Assembly: GCA_937944975.1 (NCBI GenBank) | Contig: CALEBF010000007.1 | Coordinates: forward strand, 1 to 25,020 | Direction of reading: 5' to 3' | Length of the DNA: 25,020 nucleotides | From: an uncultured Mycoplasmatota bacterium | GTDB lineage: Bacteria > Bacillota_I > Bacilli_A > RF39 > UBA660 | In this document: one piece after another, positions 7,730 through 16,493 of the stretch | How positions within the stretch are numbered: position 1 is the first letter of the stretch | Layout of the letters: every line of letters starts with the position of its first letter | Translations under genes and position numbers: made by a program | Notes under the pieces: generated by a model | Database searches by the model: none | Told to the model about the DNA's origin: nothing | What the model saw: only the letters and a program-made list of their open reading frames with translations

Positions 7730-8497
7730 ATGTCAGAAAAATCAAAGAAAAAACATGTCGAATCTAAAAAAGATTATTTTCTCAATAAATTTCCTATATT
7801 AAAAAAGATCCATATCAATTGGAAATGGACTGCCATTGTTTTAGGTATCTTATTAGTATGTGATATCGTTCTTACAACACAAGAACCTAGATTTCATATC
7901 AGAGATATCCAAAACTTATTTGTAACAAAAGAAATGATCAGTGATAATGTGGTATTTCTCGGAGACTCTATTACATATCAATATCCATTAGACGAGTTTT
8001 ATGAAGACATGCACGTCGTAAATAGTGGTGTTAATGGAAATCAAACAACAGATATCTTAAATAATATGTATGAACGTGTATATCGATATAACCCTTCAAA
8101 AGTGATCTTACTCATTGGAACAAATGATTTAACAAATAATAGAAGTGATGAAGAGATTCTAGACAATATTAGAAAGATCATCGTTCAAATTAAAGAAAAT
8201 AGACCATATGCTAAAATATATGTACAATCTATTTATCCAATCAACGAAACGATGCAAAAAGAAGCAGATATTTTAAAAGATCACAAAACAAACAAACGTA
8301 TTTCAGAAGTAAATAAAAATTTGAAAGATATTTGTAAGGAAGAAAAAGTTACCTACATCGATACATATTCTGCCTTACTCGACGAGAATAAAGAATTAAA
8401 ACGTTCTTATGCAGAAGATGGACTTCACCTAACTGCCCTTGGATATATTAAAGTAACAAATGTATTGATGCCATATATCAATGATGAGGTAGAGTAA
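7730..8497 (+). CDS. SGNH/GDSL-family hydrolase, membrane-anchored
   Basis: A 255-residue SGNH esterase. Block I is VVFLGDSIT (nucleophile Ser near residue 80), block II has the Gly in GVNGNQT, block III is IGTNDLTNN (oxyanion Asn), and block V is DGLHLT (Asp and His of the triad). A basic N-terminus is followed by one hydrophobic segment (about 32-47, IVLGILLVCDIVLTT) and no obvious cleavage site, so the domain is predicted to sit outside on a single anchor. Relatives remove acetyl or acyl groups from polysaccharides, peptidoglycan or lipids; the substrate here is not known. AGGAGG lies 5 nt before the ATG. It shares an upstream region with the divergent sulfotransferase gene, but common function is only a possibility. 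Confidence 0.88.
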   Translation: MSEKSKKKHVESKKDYFLNKFPILKKIHINWKWTAIVLGILLVCDIVLTTQEPRFHIRDIQNLFVTKEMISDNVVFLGDSITYQYPLDEFYEDMHVVNSGVNGNQTTDILNNMYERVYRYNPSKVILLIGTNDLTNNRSDEEILDNIRKIIVQIKENRPYAKIYVQSIYPINETMQKEADILKDHKTNKRISEVNKNLKDICKEEKVTYIDTYSALLDENKELKRSYAEDGLHLTALGYIKVTNVLMPYINDEVE

Positions 8498-8500
8498 TAA

Positions 8501-8551
8501 AAAAACGTCAATTCAAAAGAAATTATATTCTTTCGAAATGGCGTTTTTCTT
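8501..8551. terminator. bidirectional terminator
   Basis: A long imperfect hairpin has an outer stem 8501-8513 pairing with about 8536-8548 (one G-U pair) and an inner AAAGAA/TTCTTT stem. T-runs follow on both strands. It closes the SGNH hydrolase gene on the plus strand and can terminate the minus-strand gene that ends at 8608. Confidence 0.75.
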
Positions 8552-8607
8552 TTAATTTCTATTTTATAAAATTTATAACTTAATAAACATAAAAGATTCT
8601 CTATAAA

Positions 8608-9402
8608 TCATAGTTCCATACTTTCTAGCTCTTCAATTTCATATTTAATATTTTTCTCAAAATTAATCTTAGAAACTTCATAAATAACTGCTAATGGATA
8701 TTTTACTTTTTCTACGGATTGAAATACTTTATATGGTGTCATCCATACTAAATAATCTATACTCGAATTCTTTATAATATCTAACATATTCCTATCTTTC
8801 CACCAATAATGTAAATCACCATGGAGTAAATCACCCGGATTTTTTGGTGCTTCACAATCAATTAATTTCATATATGGTGTGGACTCATCAAAAATAAAAA
8901 ATATAACTTTAAAATTTGGATGATTGATTTTATAATTATTAATTTTTTTTATATGTTTTTCTATTACTCTTTTAAAATTATCTACATACATTTGATAATT
9001 ATGATCATCATGTCCTCTTAAGCCACTATCTGGTGATATAAATAAGCGTCCGCTTTCTGCCTCTTCTTTAAAATTTTCATTCAAATTTATTAATTCTTTT
9101 ACTATTTTACTTTCCCGTTCATTATATCGATTGATAATTCTTCCTTTTTTGCCAACATAAGTATGATCATCAATTCTCATAACATCCATCATTAATTTTA
9201 ATTTATTATTATAGAAATCTGGTGGCAACTCATTTTTCGCAGATGAATCAATCCATTTTTTCCACTTTTTCTTATTATGAATTGAACGGTATAATCTATA
9301 GTTTTTTAAACTTGTAGGAAATATTTTGATTTTTCTCTTACTTAAATTTTGAAAAGCACATATTATTCTCGATTCTTTATCATATCTATTCAATCGAATC
9401 AC
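8608..9402 (-). CDS. hypothetical protein, left end of the defence-like block
   Basis: I do not recognise this family. The product (up to 264 residues) is soluble, Lys/Asn-rich and without signal or membrane segments. Two blocks look like conserved core strands: KVIFFIFDESTPYM (about residues 165-178) and SIDYLVWMTPYKVF (about 215-228), the latter after an HGDLHYWW segment. A dipeptide-spaced Asp/Glu pair followed by a strand is compatible with a nuclease-like fold, but no PD-(D/E)XK motif can be assigned. The start is ambiguous: GTG at 9402 has almost no spacing to a ribosome binding site, whereas TTG at 9393 lies 5 nt after AAGGTGA and may be the true start. It has its own extended -10 promoter upstream, so it is probably transcribed apart from the OLD operon. 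Composition is as AT-rich as the island. Confidence 0.6.
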   Translation of the reverse strand: MIRLNRYDKESRIICAFQNLSKRKIKIFPTSLKNYRLYRSIHNKKKWKKWIDSSAKNELPPDFYNNKLKLMMDVMRIDDHTYVGKKGRIINRYNERESKIVKELINLNENFKEEAESGRLFISPDSGLRGHDDHNYQMYVDNFKRVIEKHIKKINNYKINHPNFKVIFFIFDESTPYMKLIDCEAPKNPGDLLHGDLHYWWKDRNMLDIIKNSSIDYLVWMTPYKVFQSVEKVKYPLAVIYEVSKINFEKNIKYEIEELESMEL

Positions 9403-9428
9403 CTTCTAACTTTAAAATATTGCTATTT

Positions 9429-9457
9429 ATTATATCATAAATTTTGAAATCAAAATT
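9429..9457 (-). promoter_or_regulatory. extended -10 promoter overlapping an 8-bp palindrome
   Basis: On the minus strand TGATATAAT (9437-9429) is a perfect extended -10, about 27 bp upstream of the start of the 264-codon gene. Just upstream is a perfect 8-bp dyad with 2-nt spacer (9440-9447 AATTTTGA with 9450-9457 TCAAAATT) where a -35 or repressor would sit. It may be an operator. Confidence 0.5.
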
Positions 9458-9460
9458 CAA

Positions 9461-9553
9461 TTATAACTTAAGAAATTTCGAATTTTCTTGTTTTGGACGA
9501 TGAGGTTCATCTTTTAAAATAATTAGATAAAAATCGATTCCTTGTGTTGTATG
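9461..9553 (-). pseudogene. possible 30-codon gene remnant
   Basis: Between the OLD gene and the 264-codon gene a minus-strand frame is open from a TAA to a TAA for 30 codons and has no start codon. It encodes a protein-like stretch (GIDFYLIILKDEPHRPKQ) of mixed composition, unlike the A/T-only intergenic DNA around it. It may be the C-terminal scrap of a deleted gene at a recombination joint. The parent family is not recognised. Confidence 0.25.
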
Positions 9554-9585
9554 TTAACTCTGATTGAGAGGGAGTGCAAGTATAT

Positions 9586-11445
9586 TTACTTAAATATTTT
9601 TTCGATTATCTTATATATTGGACTTATTGGTAGTGTATTTTCAACAATCCGTTTTTTTACTAGCTTTACTTCTTCCTTTTCTATATTAATATTATACTGG
9701 AAAATTATTGATACATAATAATCTTTTGAAAGCGATTCATTACATTCTACCATAGCATAATATTTCTTTTTGCCGTTTTGCTTTATGCTTAATATTCCAC
9801 CACTACCTCCTGCAAATTCTATTTTTTTATATTTTTTTTCTAAATAATTGTACACATTAAAATCACTTAAATATTTTTCTAATAATCTCTTTGCTTTCTG
9901 CATATCTTCTTTTAAAACATTATTTTCTTTAACTTTAGGTGATTTTATCATTTCGTTATTACTGCCTTCAAAATATATTCTAATAGAATCTATAAGGTTA
10001 TTTATATCATCAATAAATCTTTCGTTTATTGAATATGTTTTCATGCTGGTTATTAATCCCTCAACATTTTTTGCTTCTGATTGTACTAATGTAATTATCT
10101 CTTCTTTTTTATTTTTTTCAATATCAAATTTTTTAATTTTTTCTACTATTTTATTCATTTTCTTGTCTACTTTAGTTCTAACATCATTAGCTTGTATAGA
10201 ATAATACCCATACATAGGATAATCTTCCTTTAATTCATCTATTAAAACTTTTTTATCATTATCTAAAATTGTAAAGACTTTTTTATATCCTAAATCATAT
10301 AGCATGCTTAGTATTATGTTAACTTTATCCGCACCTCCGGCACCCCATCCAAAAAAAGAAGCATCTATATGAAAGTTAAAGTGCTCAAAAATTTTTTTAT
10401 AACATAAAACGTCATCTTGACCTTCCGTTAAAATAACATTATCATTTAAAAAGAAAATTTCATTTGTGTTTAATGATAAAATATGTGGGTTATTAGCATC
10501 ATGGAGAACACTTTGTATTTTTTTCTTTGTATCATCCAGCAACTCATATTTTTCAATAATATCTTCTTGTTTTTTTAACCTTATAATCTTGCTATTCTTT
10601 GAAAACATATCCCAATCTACAAAACACGGTGAATGTGTACTAATTATTATTTGCTTATCTTTTGAATATTCTATCAATAAATCAAATAATTTTCTTTGTA
10701 AATCAGGGTGCAAAGATATTTCTGGCTCATCTATTAAAATTACATTATCTTCATTCGAATCATATAAGGCATCAACTATATTAAATATATTTATATATCC
10801 ATCTCCAGCTCCTTGACTATTGTGTTTTGTTTTACCAAAAGAAAATTCCAAGTATGAATTATTTGTATTAAGAGACTCTATTGTCCATGATGGTATTGGA
10901 TCAATTAGCCTCTTTAAACAACTATCAAACAATTCACGTCTACTATAAATAGACAATAATCTACTGCCAAAATTATTATTGATATTATTTTCATTTCTGT
11001 ATTCATTATTTCCTACATTTCCTAGATACCTCTCTCTACTTTGTTAATGATTACTACTATTAAATGTTGAATTAAAATTTCGTTTGTTTGATAAAATAAA
11101 TACATTTAATTTATTATCATAATAGTCTTCGCCATTACATTTTTTAGTAATAAAAGAACCACCATTGTTTGTAGTAGAAAGAACAAATTTATTTAAGTTA
11201 TTATCCTCAGCCTTTATGTGTACTTGTCCATTTAGAATTTCATTCCTTGCTGTTATAGGAATTGTATCTGAATTCGTAGAAAGTAAATGAATTGCTTCAA
11301 TAATGGTTGATTTTCCGCTGTTGTTAGGTCCAACCAATACTGTTAATCCACTACCTTTGTTCTTCTTGTCAGGCAACGCAAAATTTATTTCAATTTTTTT
11401 TGAGAAGCCTCTTAATCCCTCTATAGATAGTTTTTTTATTGACAC
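9586..11445 (-). pseudogene. OLD-family ATPase/Toprim nuclease interrupted by one in-frame TAA
   Basis: One reading frame of 620 codons, from a GTG at 11445 (GTGAGGA upstream) to the stop at 9586, is broken only by TAA codon 134 (11046-11044). No frameshift is needed. Codons 1-133 hold the Walker A motif GPNNSGKST (39-47). After the stop the frame continues with QSRERYLGN, an ABC-like signature region (QGAGDG), Walker B VILIDEPEISLHP (about 235-247), the H-loop STHSP (269-273) and a Toprim domain: VILTEGQDD with Glu341, then ILDND with Asp395 and Asp397. This ATPase-plus-Toprim order is that of OLD nucleases such as GajA. Without readthrough, the N-terminal piece has no Walker B and the C-terminal piece no Walker A. 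A TTG at 10956 is the first possible restart but has no good ribosome site. The gene is last in a tight operon after the HEPN gene (32-bp gap). It may be a decayed gene, a sequence error or a readthrough product. Confidence 0.8.
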
Positions 11446-11477
11446 ACTAATTCCTCACTTTCATCAATAATCATATA

Positions 11478-12071
11478 TTAATTCATTTTGATTTCAAAAA
11501 AGTGTTCATTAATTAATTTATGATAATATGTATCTTTATTTAAAATTATGTCTTTCTTATAATTTGCTAATTCTTGCTGTATATCCGAAAAACATTTGTT
11601 TAATTTATTAATAACTTTTATTAATTCATCTGTCGAAATAGAAATGTTTTCTCCTTTATAAATATAGTTAAAAAAGCTGACCTCCCTATATAAATTATTT
11701 CCACTTAATATAAAACTAGTGTCAATATTATGTGGTTCATGTTCAACTTTATTTCTTAACCTTTTCAGTTTTATCAATATATCACTATTTTCATTTTTTA
11801 ACTGATTATACTGTGGCAAAATTATATTCTTTAGTTCCTTCAGTAGTAATATACCTGCATTTTCATCAATACTTATGACTGCAGAGTTTTCTTTTTTCTT
11901 AACTTTAACTGGAATAATTTTAAATATTAAGTCACAAATTTCTAAAAACAAATCAGATTTCTGAAAATTATCATAACCTTTAAAAAATAACAGTTCAATT
12001 AATTTATTATTTATTTTTATCATGCAGTAAAAATAATACTTTAAATTATTTATAGTAACATATATATCCAT
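11478..12071 (-). CDS. HEPN-like small protein with RNxxxH motif
   Basis: A 197-residue, mostly helical protein without signal or membrane segments. The segment KLKRLRNKVEHEPHNI contains R106-N-x3-H111, the canonical RNxxxH of HEPN domains, the metal-independent RNase fold used by many toxin, abortive-infection and CRISPR accessory proteins. It lies at the end of a predicted helix, as in that family. Family membership is inferred from the motif and helical character, so RNase activity is a hypothesis; some HEPN proteins are non-catalytic. The ATG at 12071 follows TAGGAG at about 10 nt, a site located inside the end of the upstream helicase gene; only 7 bp separate the genes, so translation is probably coupled. 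It lies between the nuclease-helicase and the OLD gene, fitting a toxin-like or effector role in this operon. Confidence 0.6.
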   Translation of the reverse strand: MDIYVTINNLKYYFYCMIKINNKLIELLFFKGYDNFQKSDLFLEICDLIFKIIPVKVKKKENSAVISIDENAGILLLKELKNIILPQYNQLKNENSDILIKLKRLRNKVEHEPHNIDTSFILSGNNLYREVSFFNYIYKGENISISTDELIKVINKLNKCFSDIQQELANYKKDIILNKDTYYHKLINEHFFEIKMN

Positions 12072-12078
12072 ATTAAAC

Positions 12079-13956
12079 CTAACTCCTATTACTTCTATTT
12101 TTTAATATTTTTTTTAAATTTATATCTAAGCAATACACATAGCATCCTTTCATTCCTCTAGTCATTAAAGTTCTATATGTATTTTTTATTATTTTATCTG
12201 CAATTTCATTTGCTACTTCTTGACCTTGTTCTTTCGCAATTTTATTAATACCTTTTAATGATTGATCTGTTTTTGCTCTTTTTGTATAATCTGTAATAAT
12301 TTTTCCATCTTCATATCTAATATCATTACCAATTATTACTCCTACATAGTCAAATTCTAACCCTTGACATGTGTGGATACATCCTACTTCATTTATTGAC
12401 ATAGGATCAATTGCCCATGTTTGTGAGTTCCCTAAATTCCAACTCATTTCAAAATTGTATTCTGGGATTACTATATCATGAACATGAGAATCATTTTTAC
12501 CACTACTAATCCAGTCCCAGCAATATCCAGCAACTAATCTTGACTTATTATTTATTTTGTTTTTTTCTTCTATTAATTGTCTTAGCTCATTAGGATTATC
12601 TACTACTCTAAAATCATAATCAAAGTCCATACTATCAAAGTTTGCAGTTTTTCTTATATCTAAAACATTGTCTAACCAAGCAAGATATCCATCGGATCCA
12701 TTACATCTAAATTGGCTTTCTAGCTCTACAATTTTTATTCCTGCATTTAATTCATTAGCATATTTTTTTATTTCATCTACTGATCCAATATCTTTTAATG
12801 TTACTTTTTGATCTTCATCAATAAAGAATATTGAGAAATTAGAAGCATTGATAATTTCTTTAATCTGATTTTCTCCTAAATTTTGAAACATTCCAGATTT
12901 TGCATTTAATCTGTGTGCTTCATCGACAATTAAGCAATCAACTTCATTTGATTCTGCTTCTGTAAACTGTCCTGATCCTTGAAACAAATTATTAATATAT
13001 GTCAATTTAAATGAACCCTTTAATTTATCTCTAAAAACTGCCCTTGGAGCTGCATTTTTTGTTACATAGAAACAAGTCATATTCCTATTAGTCAGTTCTA
13101 CTAATAAATTAATTGCTAAAACAGATTTTCCAGTACCTGGTCCTCCTTGTACCACTAATACATTTTTTTCATTCGATGATAGTGTGTCTATAGCCATTCT
13201 AATAGCATCTTCATAGATTACCTTTTGGTCATCAATCATATTAAATTCTTTATTGCCTTGTAACATCTTAGTAAGTGAATCTTGTAATCTTTTAGAAGGC
13301 CTAATTTTTCCATTTTCAATTTTATACAAAGTTTCCCTATCATCACCTTCAAGAATATATCTTTTTATAAAACTTCTTAATTTCATGAAATCATTTGCTC
13401 CAAACATTGGAGCTTCTTTTATATATTCTTGATATTGAATACTGCATATTGGGTCATCTTCACTTAATATATAATTATGTAGAAAAGCACAAGGATATAA
13501 ACCGATATCTTCTAATTGTACTGTTTCGTTAAAATTCTTAATCAAGTTAGCATAACTCATAGCTTGATAGGATGGATGTGTAACTTCTCTGACTGCATGA
13601 CCAGTAAAAGTAGACACAATTCCATCTTTTCCTTCTACTGCTTTACATTTTTCCCATTGCTTTAATTCTATAATAATCACAGAATCTTTTTTATTTTTAT
13701 CTCTACCAGATAAAATAAAATCTATTCTTTTAGAAGTTGCTGGAATATTAAATTCAATTGCAACTCCTGCATTATCTGGTATTTCGTTGTCATCTAGTAC
13801 ACCACGCATATATTGCATAGAATTTTTCCATGAATTTAATTGAGAATCACTTGTCCTTCCAAAATATTTTTGATACTTTTCATAAATTTTATTTACAATC
13901 AAATTCAAATTTACATCATTAATAAATCCTGATTTTACTCCTTCATATACTAACAT
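12079..13956 (-). CDS. PD-(D/E)XK nuclease fused to Schlafen-type (DUF2075) SF1 helicase
   Basis: A 625-residue two-domain protein. The N-terminal part carries a RecB-like nuclease pattern: Glu69, RIDF (Asp79), IIIELKQW (Glu97-x-Lys99) and QAMSY (QxxxY, 131-135). The C-terminal part is a superfamily 1 helicase of the DUF2075/Schlafen group: Walker A GGPGTGKS (271-278), Walker B VDEAHR (344-349), a DEDQ motif (380-383), ESQFR (413-417), HTCQGLEFD, and a final YRTLMTRGMKG arginine motif. All nuclease and ATPase residues appear intact. AAGGAG precedes the ATG at 13956. It follows the MazG-like gene after 29 bp and precedes the HEPN gene after 7 bp. DUF2075 proteins are recurrent in defence islands, often next to pyrophosphohydrolases; the target here is unknown. 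Confidence 0.88.
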   Translation of the reverse strand: MLVYEGVKSGFINDVNLNLIVNKIYEKYQKYFGRTSDSQLNSWKNSMQYMRGVLDDNEIPDNAGVAIEFNIPATSKRIDFILSGRDKNKKDSVIIIELKQWEKCKAVEGKDGIVSTFTGHAVREVTHPSYQAMSYANLIKNFNETVQLEDIGLYPCAFLHNYILSEDDPICSIQYQEYIKEAPMFGANDFMKLRSFIKRYILEGDDRETLYKIENGKIRPSKRLQDSLTKMLQGNKEFNMIDDQKVIYEDAIRMAIDTLSSNEKNVLVVQGGPGTGKSVLAINLLVELTNRNMTCFYVTKNAAPRAVFRDKLKGSFKLTYINNLFQGSGQFTEAESNEVDCLIVDEAHRLNAKSGMFQNLGENQIKEIINASNFSIFFIDEDQKVTLKDIGSVDEIKKYANELNAGIKIVELESQFRCNGSDGYLAWLDNVLDIRKTANFDSMDFDYDFRVVDNPNELRQLIEEKNKINNKSRLVAGYCWDWISSGKNDSHVHDIVIPEYNFEMSWNLGNSQTWAIDPMSINEVGCIHTCQGLEFDYVGVIIGNDIRYEDGKIITDYTKRAKTDQSLKGINKIAKEQGQEVANEIADKIIKNTYRTLMTRGMKGCYVYCLDINLKKILKNRSNRS

Positions 13957-13985
13957 CTTTTCCTACTCCTTACTACAATAAAAAC

Positions 13986-14303
13986 TTATTTTAACTTTGT
14001 ATATTTTGTGCTTACACCTTTGGCCTTTTCTATTGGATATTTTTTTGCTGTAATTTTCATTTTATCTAATACAATTTGTTCAGGATCTACTCCTAATTTA
14101 TCAGCTAGTAATAATGTATAATTAATTATATCAGCTAGTTCTGATTTCACTTCTTCGATATCATAATCAGAATTCCATTGAAAACATTCTAATAATTCTC
14201 CAGCTTCTATTGAAATTGATTTTGCTAAATTTTCTGGGCTATGAAATTGATCCCAATCTCGTTCTTCATTAAAATTTTTAATTTTTTCGATTAACTTTTT
14301 CAT
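13986..14303 (-). CDS. MazG-like nucleotide pyrophosphohydrolase
   Basis: A 105-residue all-alpha NTP pyrophosphatase of the MazG/RS21-C6 (dCTPase) type, hydrolysing (d)NTPs to monophosphate and pyrophosphate. The metal-binding signature is seen as EAGELLE (about residues 32-38), where ExxE is the first pair, followed by EEVKSELADIINY (about 50-62), the second helix with ExxxD. Length is typical of single-domain members. AGGAGG lies 6 nt before the ATG at 14303. It heads a run of four tightly spaced genes. In this setting, depletion or sanitising of nucleotides during infection is a plausible role, but housekeeping cleaning of modified nucleotides cannot be excluded. Confidence 0.88.
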   Translation of the reverse strand: MKKLIEKIKNFNEERDWDQFHSPENLAKSISIEAGELLECFQWNSDYDIEEVKSELADIINYTLLLADKLGVDPEQIVLDKMKITAKKYPIEKAKGVSTKYTKLK

Positions 14304-14417
14304 GATAATCCTCCTATAATAATTTTATCATATTGGAGATATTTTAAATTTAAATTATTACTTATTTTTATAAAATTTATCGTAGTGGCTAATTTCATAT
14401 ATTTTATTAATATTAAA

Positions 14418-16493
14418 CTAACTAATTATACCTTTTTCAATGGCATTAGATATAGCGCGTAATCTAGCTATCGATTTTTTAGCTTCAATTAACATGTACA
14501 TAGTATTTTCAGGCAATCGATTTTCATCAACTGCTTTCAAAACACCAATTTCTACACTAGAAAGCAATTCAAATGCATCAATTAATTCTTTTAAAGTAGG
14601 AGACTCAGATGTATCACGTAACAACAAAAACAAATCCCGTGGAGAAAGAGCACCTATTTGATCTTGTTCTTTACAAAATTTTAAAATTACCATTGAAAGT
14701 ATATCCAATTCCCTTTGTTTTGAAGAAATACGTTCTGCTAATTCTGAAAAACCATTAGGCACTTCAAAAAGCAATGAAATATCTTGTAAACTTAACCCTA
14801 ATTTTTTTGAAGCTTCAGCTACTGCAATTAATTGATCAGTTGTAATTAATGCAAATCCTTTTTTTTGTGCATGATTCTTTATAGTGTCTCCACCAAACTT
14901 TGCACCAACAATCGCTACATAGTCAGCATTATTTTTATCTTTATGAGTATCTATAGCAACATCACTTATATCATTGTGTGTGACTTGACCTCCAGATTTT
15001 GACTTTGCATCTATTATCGCTGTGATATTTTTCCCTTCGCTATCTCTCCAACGAGCGATAACGTCAGTATCTCCCGCACCACCAATTCTTTTTGCCTCAA
15101 ATCCCATAAAATTGAACATTTCAGCAATTGCTTCCTCAAAAGCTACTCCTAATGCTTTCCCTTCAGCTCCAGGATCTCTTGATGTTTTGGTTAAGCGGTC
15201 AACTATATCTTTAAATTTATCTGATACAGAAATTATATCATCAATTTCTTTTTCATTTTTTTCTTTTTCAAAACTTACTTCATTCACCTTTAATAATGGC
15301 AAACTATTTGCAAAATAGATTCCTAAAGGAGTTGCTTTCAAATGAAGATATTGAGTTTCTTCCAAAAGTCCTGCCTCAATTAAAAATCCTGCAATCCATC
15401 TTGCTTTTTCTGTATTAAGACCGTATATCTTTGCCCTTGCATACATGTCATTACGAACAACATCTGTTTTTGCAAAATCAATCATTTCTCCTACAAATTG
15501 CATATGCGCATGAAGTATTCTAACAAAATCTAAGTCATTTCCGGTTTCAAGCCATGCTTTTGCCGCAGATGTAGATATATATATTCCTCTCCCAACCTCT
15601 TCAATAAAACCGGAAGCTTTTAAAAACGGAAGCATAGACTCTACACTACTTATTTTTAATTTAAACTCTTCACTGATAAAACGAAACAGTTCATTCTTAG
15701 AAATTTTATCTGTTGCTGATTGAATTATAATACGCAAATTTTCTATACGATTTGGGCTAGGTGCCCAAATATTATACGTATTTCTTTTTTTATGTAATTC
15801 TGGAAAATCACTCAATCGTTGAAGAAGTATTGCGATTTCTTCTGGTGGAGATGCTATTTCAACTTCATTTGATTCAATCTCGATCGGCTCTAAAACATCT
15901 GGTGATATAAGATTCCAACTGTTTAAAGCTTTTTTCCCTTCTGTAGAAATTTCCCATTTTCGATTTCCTATTCCTTCTATCAATCCTAATACTTCAAGCC
16001 AATCCATTCTCTTTCGAATGTGACTCAAATTAGCCCATTGTAAACCATATTCTTTACATACCTTTTTATTAACTTCTTCTATCGTTAAAGGCTGTAAAGA
16101 AATAAGATTAAGAACTTCTCCAAACAAACGAATTTTATCTTGAATAATATCCGCTAACTGTCTTTTTGTAGGATTATTTAAAAATTTAAGTCCTTCTTTT
16201 GATAAATATAAAATTCCAGATTGATTACTAACTAGTCCAAGCCCTTTTAAAAAAGGCATATAGTTTCTCCACGTTTGTATTTCAGAAATTTCAGAAATCA
16301 TCGGTTTAGAATCTAGATCAATTACTTTATTTTGACTTACCAATTGTATTAAAGTTTTAGATAAAATAAACCAATTTTTTTTACCCCCTCTCAAATCAGG
16401 TATTGACCACCCTTTTCTACGCCACTCATTCTTTTTTTTCTGACTATCTATTTTTAACATTTCTGTTATTTCATTATCATCTTTCTTTATCAT
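14418..16493 (-). CDS. FokI-like restriction endonuclease with winged-helix domains
   Basis: A 691-residue protein. The first ~420 residues contain several winged-helix-like repeats (phrases ending in FLKGLGLVS, LEVLGLIEGIG, FLKASGFIEEVGRG and LIEAGLLEE) that probably read DNA sequence. The cleavage domain follows: GVAFEEAIAEMF, GGAGDTDVIARW, then IIDAKSKSGGQ (Asp495-x-Lys497 in this numbering). This closely parallels the FokI pattern PDG...VDTKAYSGG, with Asp in place of the usual Glu of PD-(D/E)XK. A GGAGA site at 16501-16505 supports the ATG at 16493; an upstream ATG at 16526 lacks one. No methyltransferase gene lies beside it. It precedes the MazG gene by 114 bp with no terminator, so it may be cotranscribed. 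Confidence 0.85.
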   Translation of the reverse strand: MIKKDDNEITEMLKIDSQKKKNEWRRKGWSIPDLRGGKKNWFILSKTLIQLVSQNKVIDLDSKPMISEISEIQTWRNYMPFLKGLGLVSNQSGILYLSKEGLKFLNNPTKRQLADIIQDKIRLFGEVLNLISLQPLTIEEVNKKVCKEYGLQWANLSHIRKRMDWLEVLGLIEGIGNRKWEISTEGKKALNSWNLISPDVLEPIEIESNEVEIASPPEEIAILLQRLSDFPELHKKRNTYNIWAPSPNRIENLRIIIQSATDKISKNELFRFISEEFKLKISSVESMLPFLKASGFIEEVGRGIYISTSAAKAWLETGNDLDFVRILHAHMQFVGEMIDFAKTDVVRNDMYARAKIYGLNTEKARWIAGFLIEAGLLEETQYLHLKATPLGIYFANSLPLLKVNEVSFEKEKNEKEIDDIISVSDKFKDIVDRLTKTSRDPGAEGKALGVAFEEAIAEMFNFMGFEAKRIGGAGDTDVIARWRDSEGKNITAIIDAKSKSGGQVTHNDISDVAIDTHKDKNNADYVAIVGAKFGGDTIKNHAQKKGFALITTDQLIAVAEASKKLGLSLQDISLLFEVPNGFSELAERISSKQRELDILSMVILKFCKEQDQIGALSPRDLFLLLRDTSESPTLKELIDAFELLSSVEIGVLKAVDENRLPENTMYMLIEAKKSIARLRAISNAIEKGIIS

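Noticed and set aside
9551..9718. Plus-strand ORF of 55 codons opposite the OLD gene end
   Set aside because: It is mostly antisense to the OLD coding sequence, hydrophobic only because of A/T bias, and has no usable ribosome site before its ATG.
9586..11445. PARIS ATPase/Toprim pair
   Set aside because: The apparent two-gene split is one reading frame broken by a stop codon, and ATPase and Toprim belong to the same chain.
9586..13956. Gabija (GajAB)
   Set aside because: The OLD-like part fits GajA, but the helicase is a DUF2075/Schlafen type with an N-terminal nuclease, not the UvrD-like GajB, and a HEPN gene lies between them.
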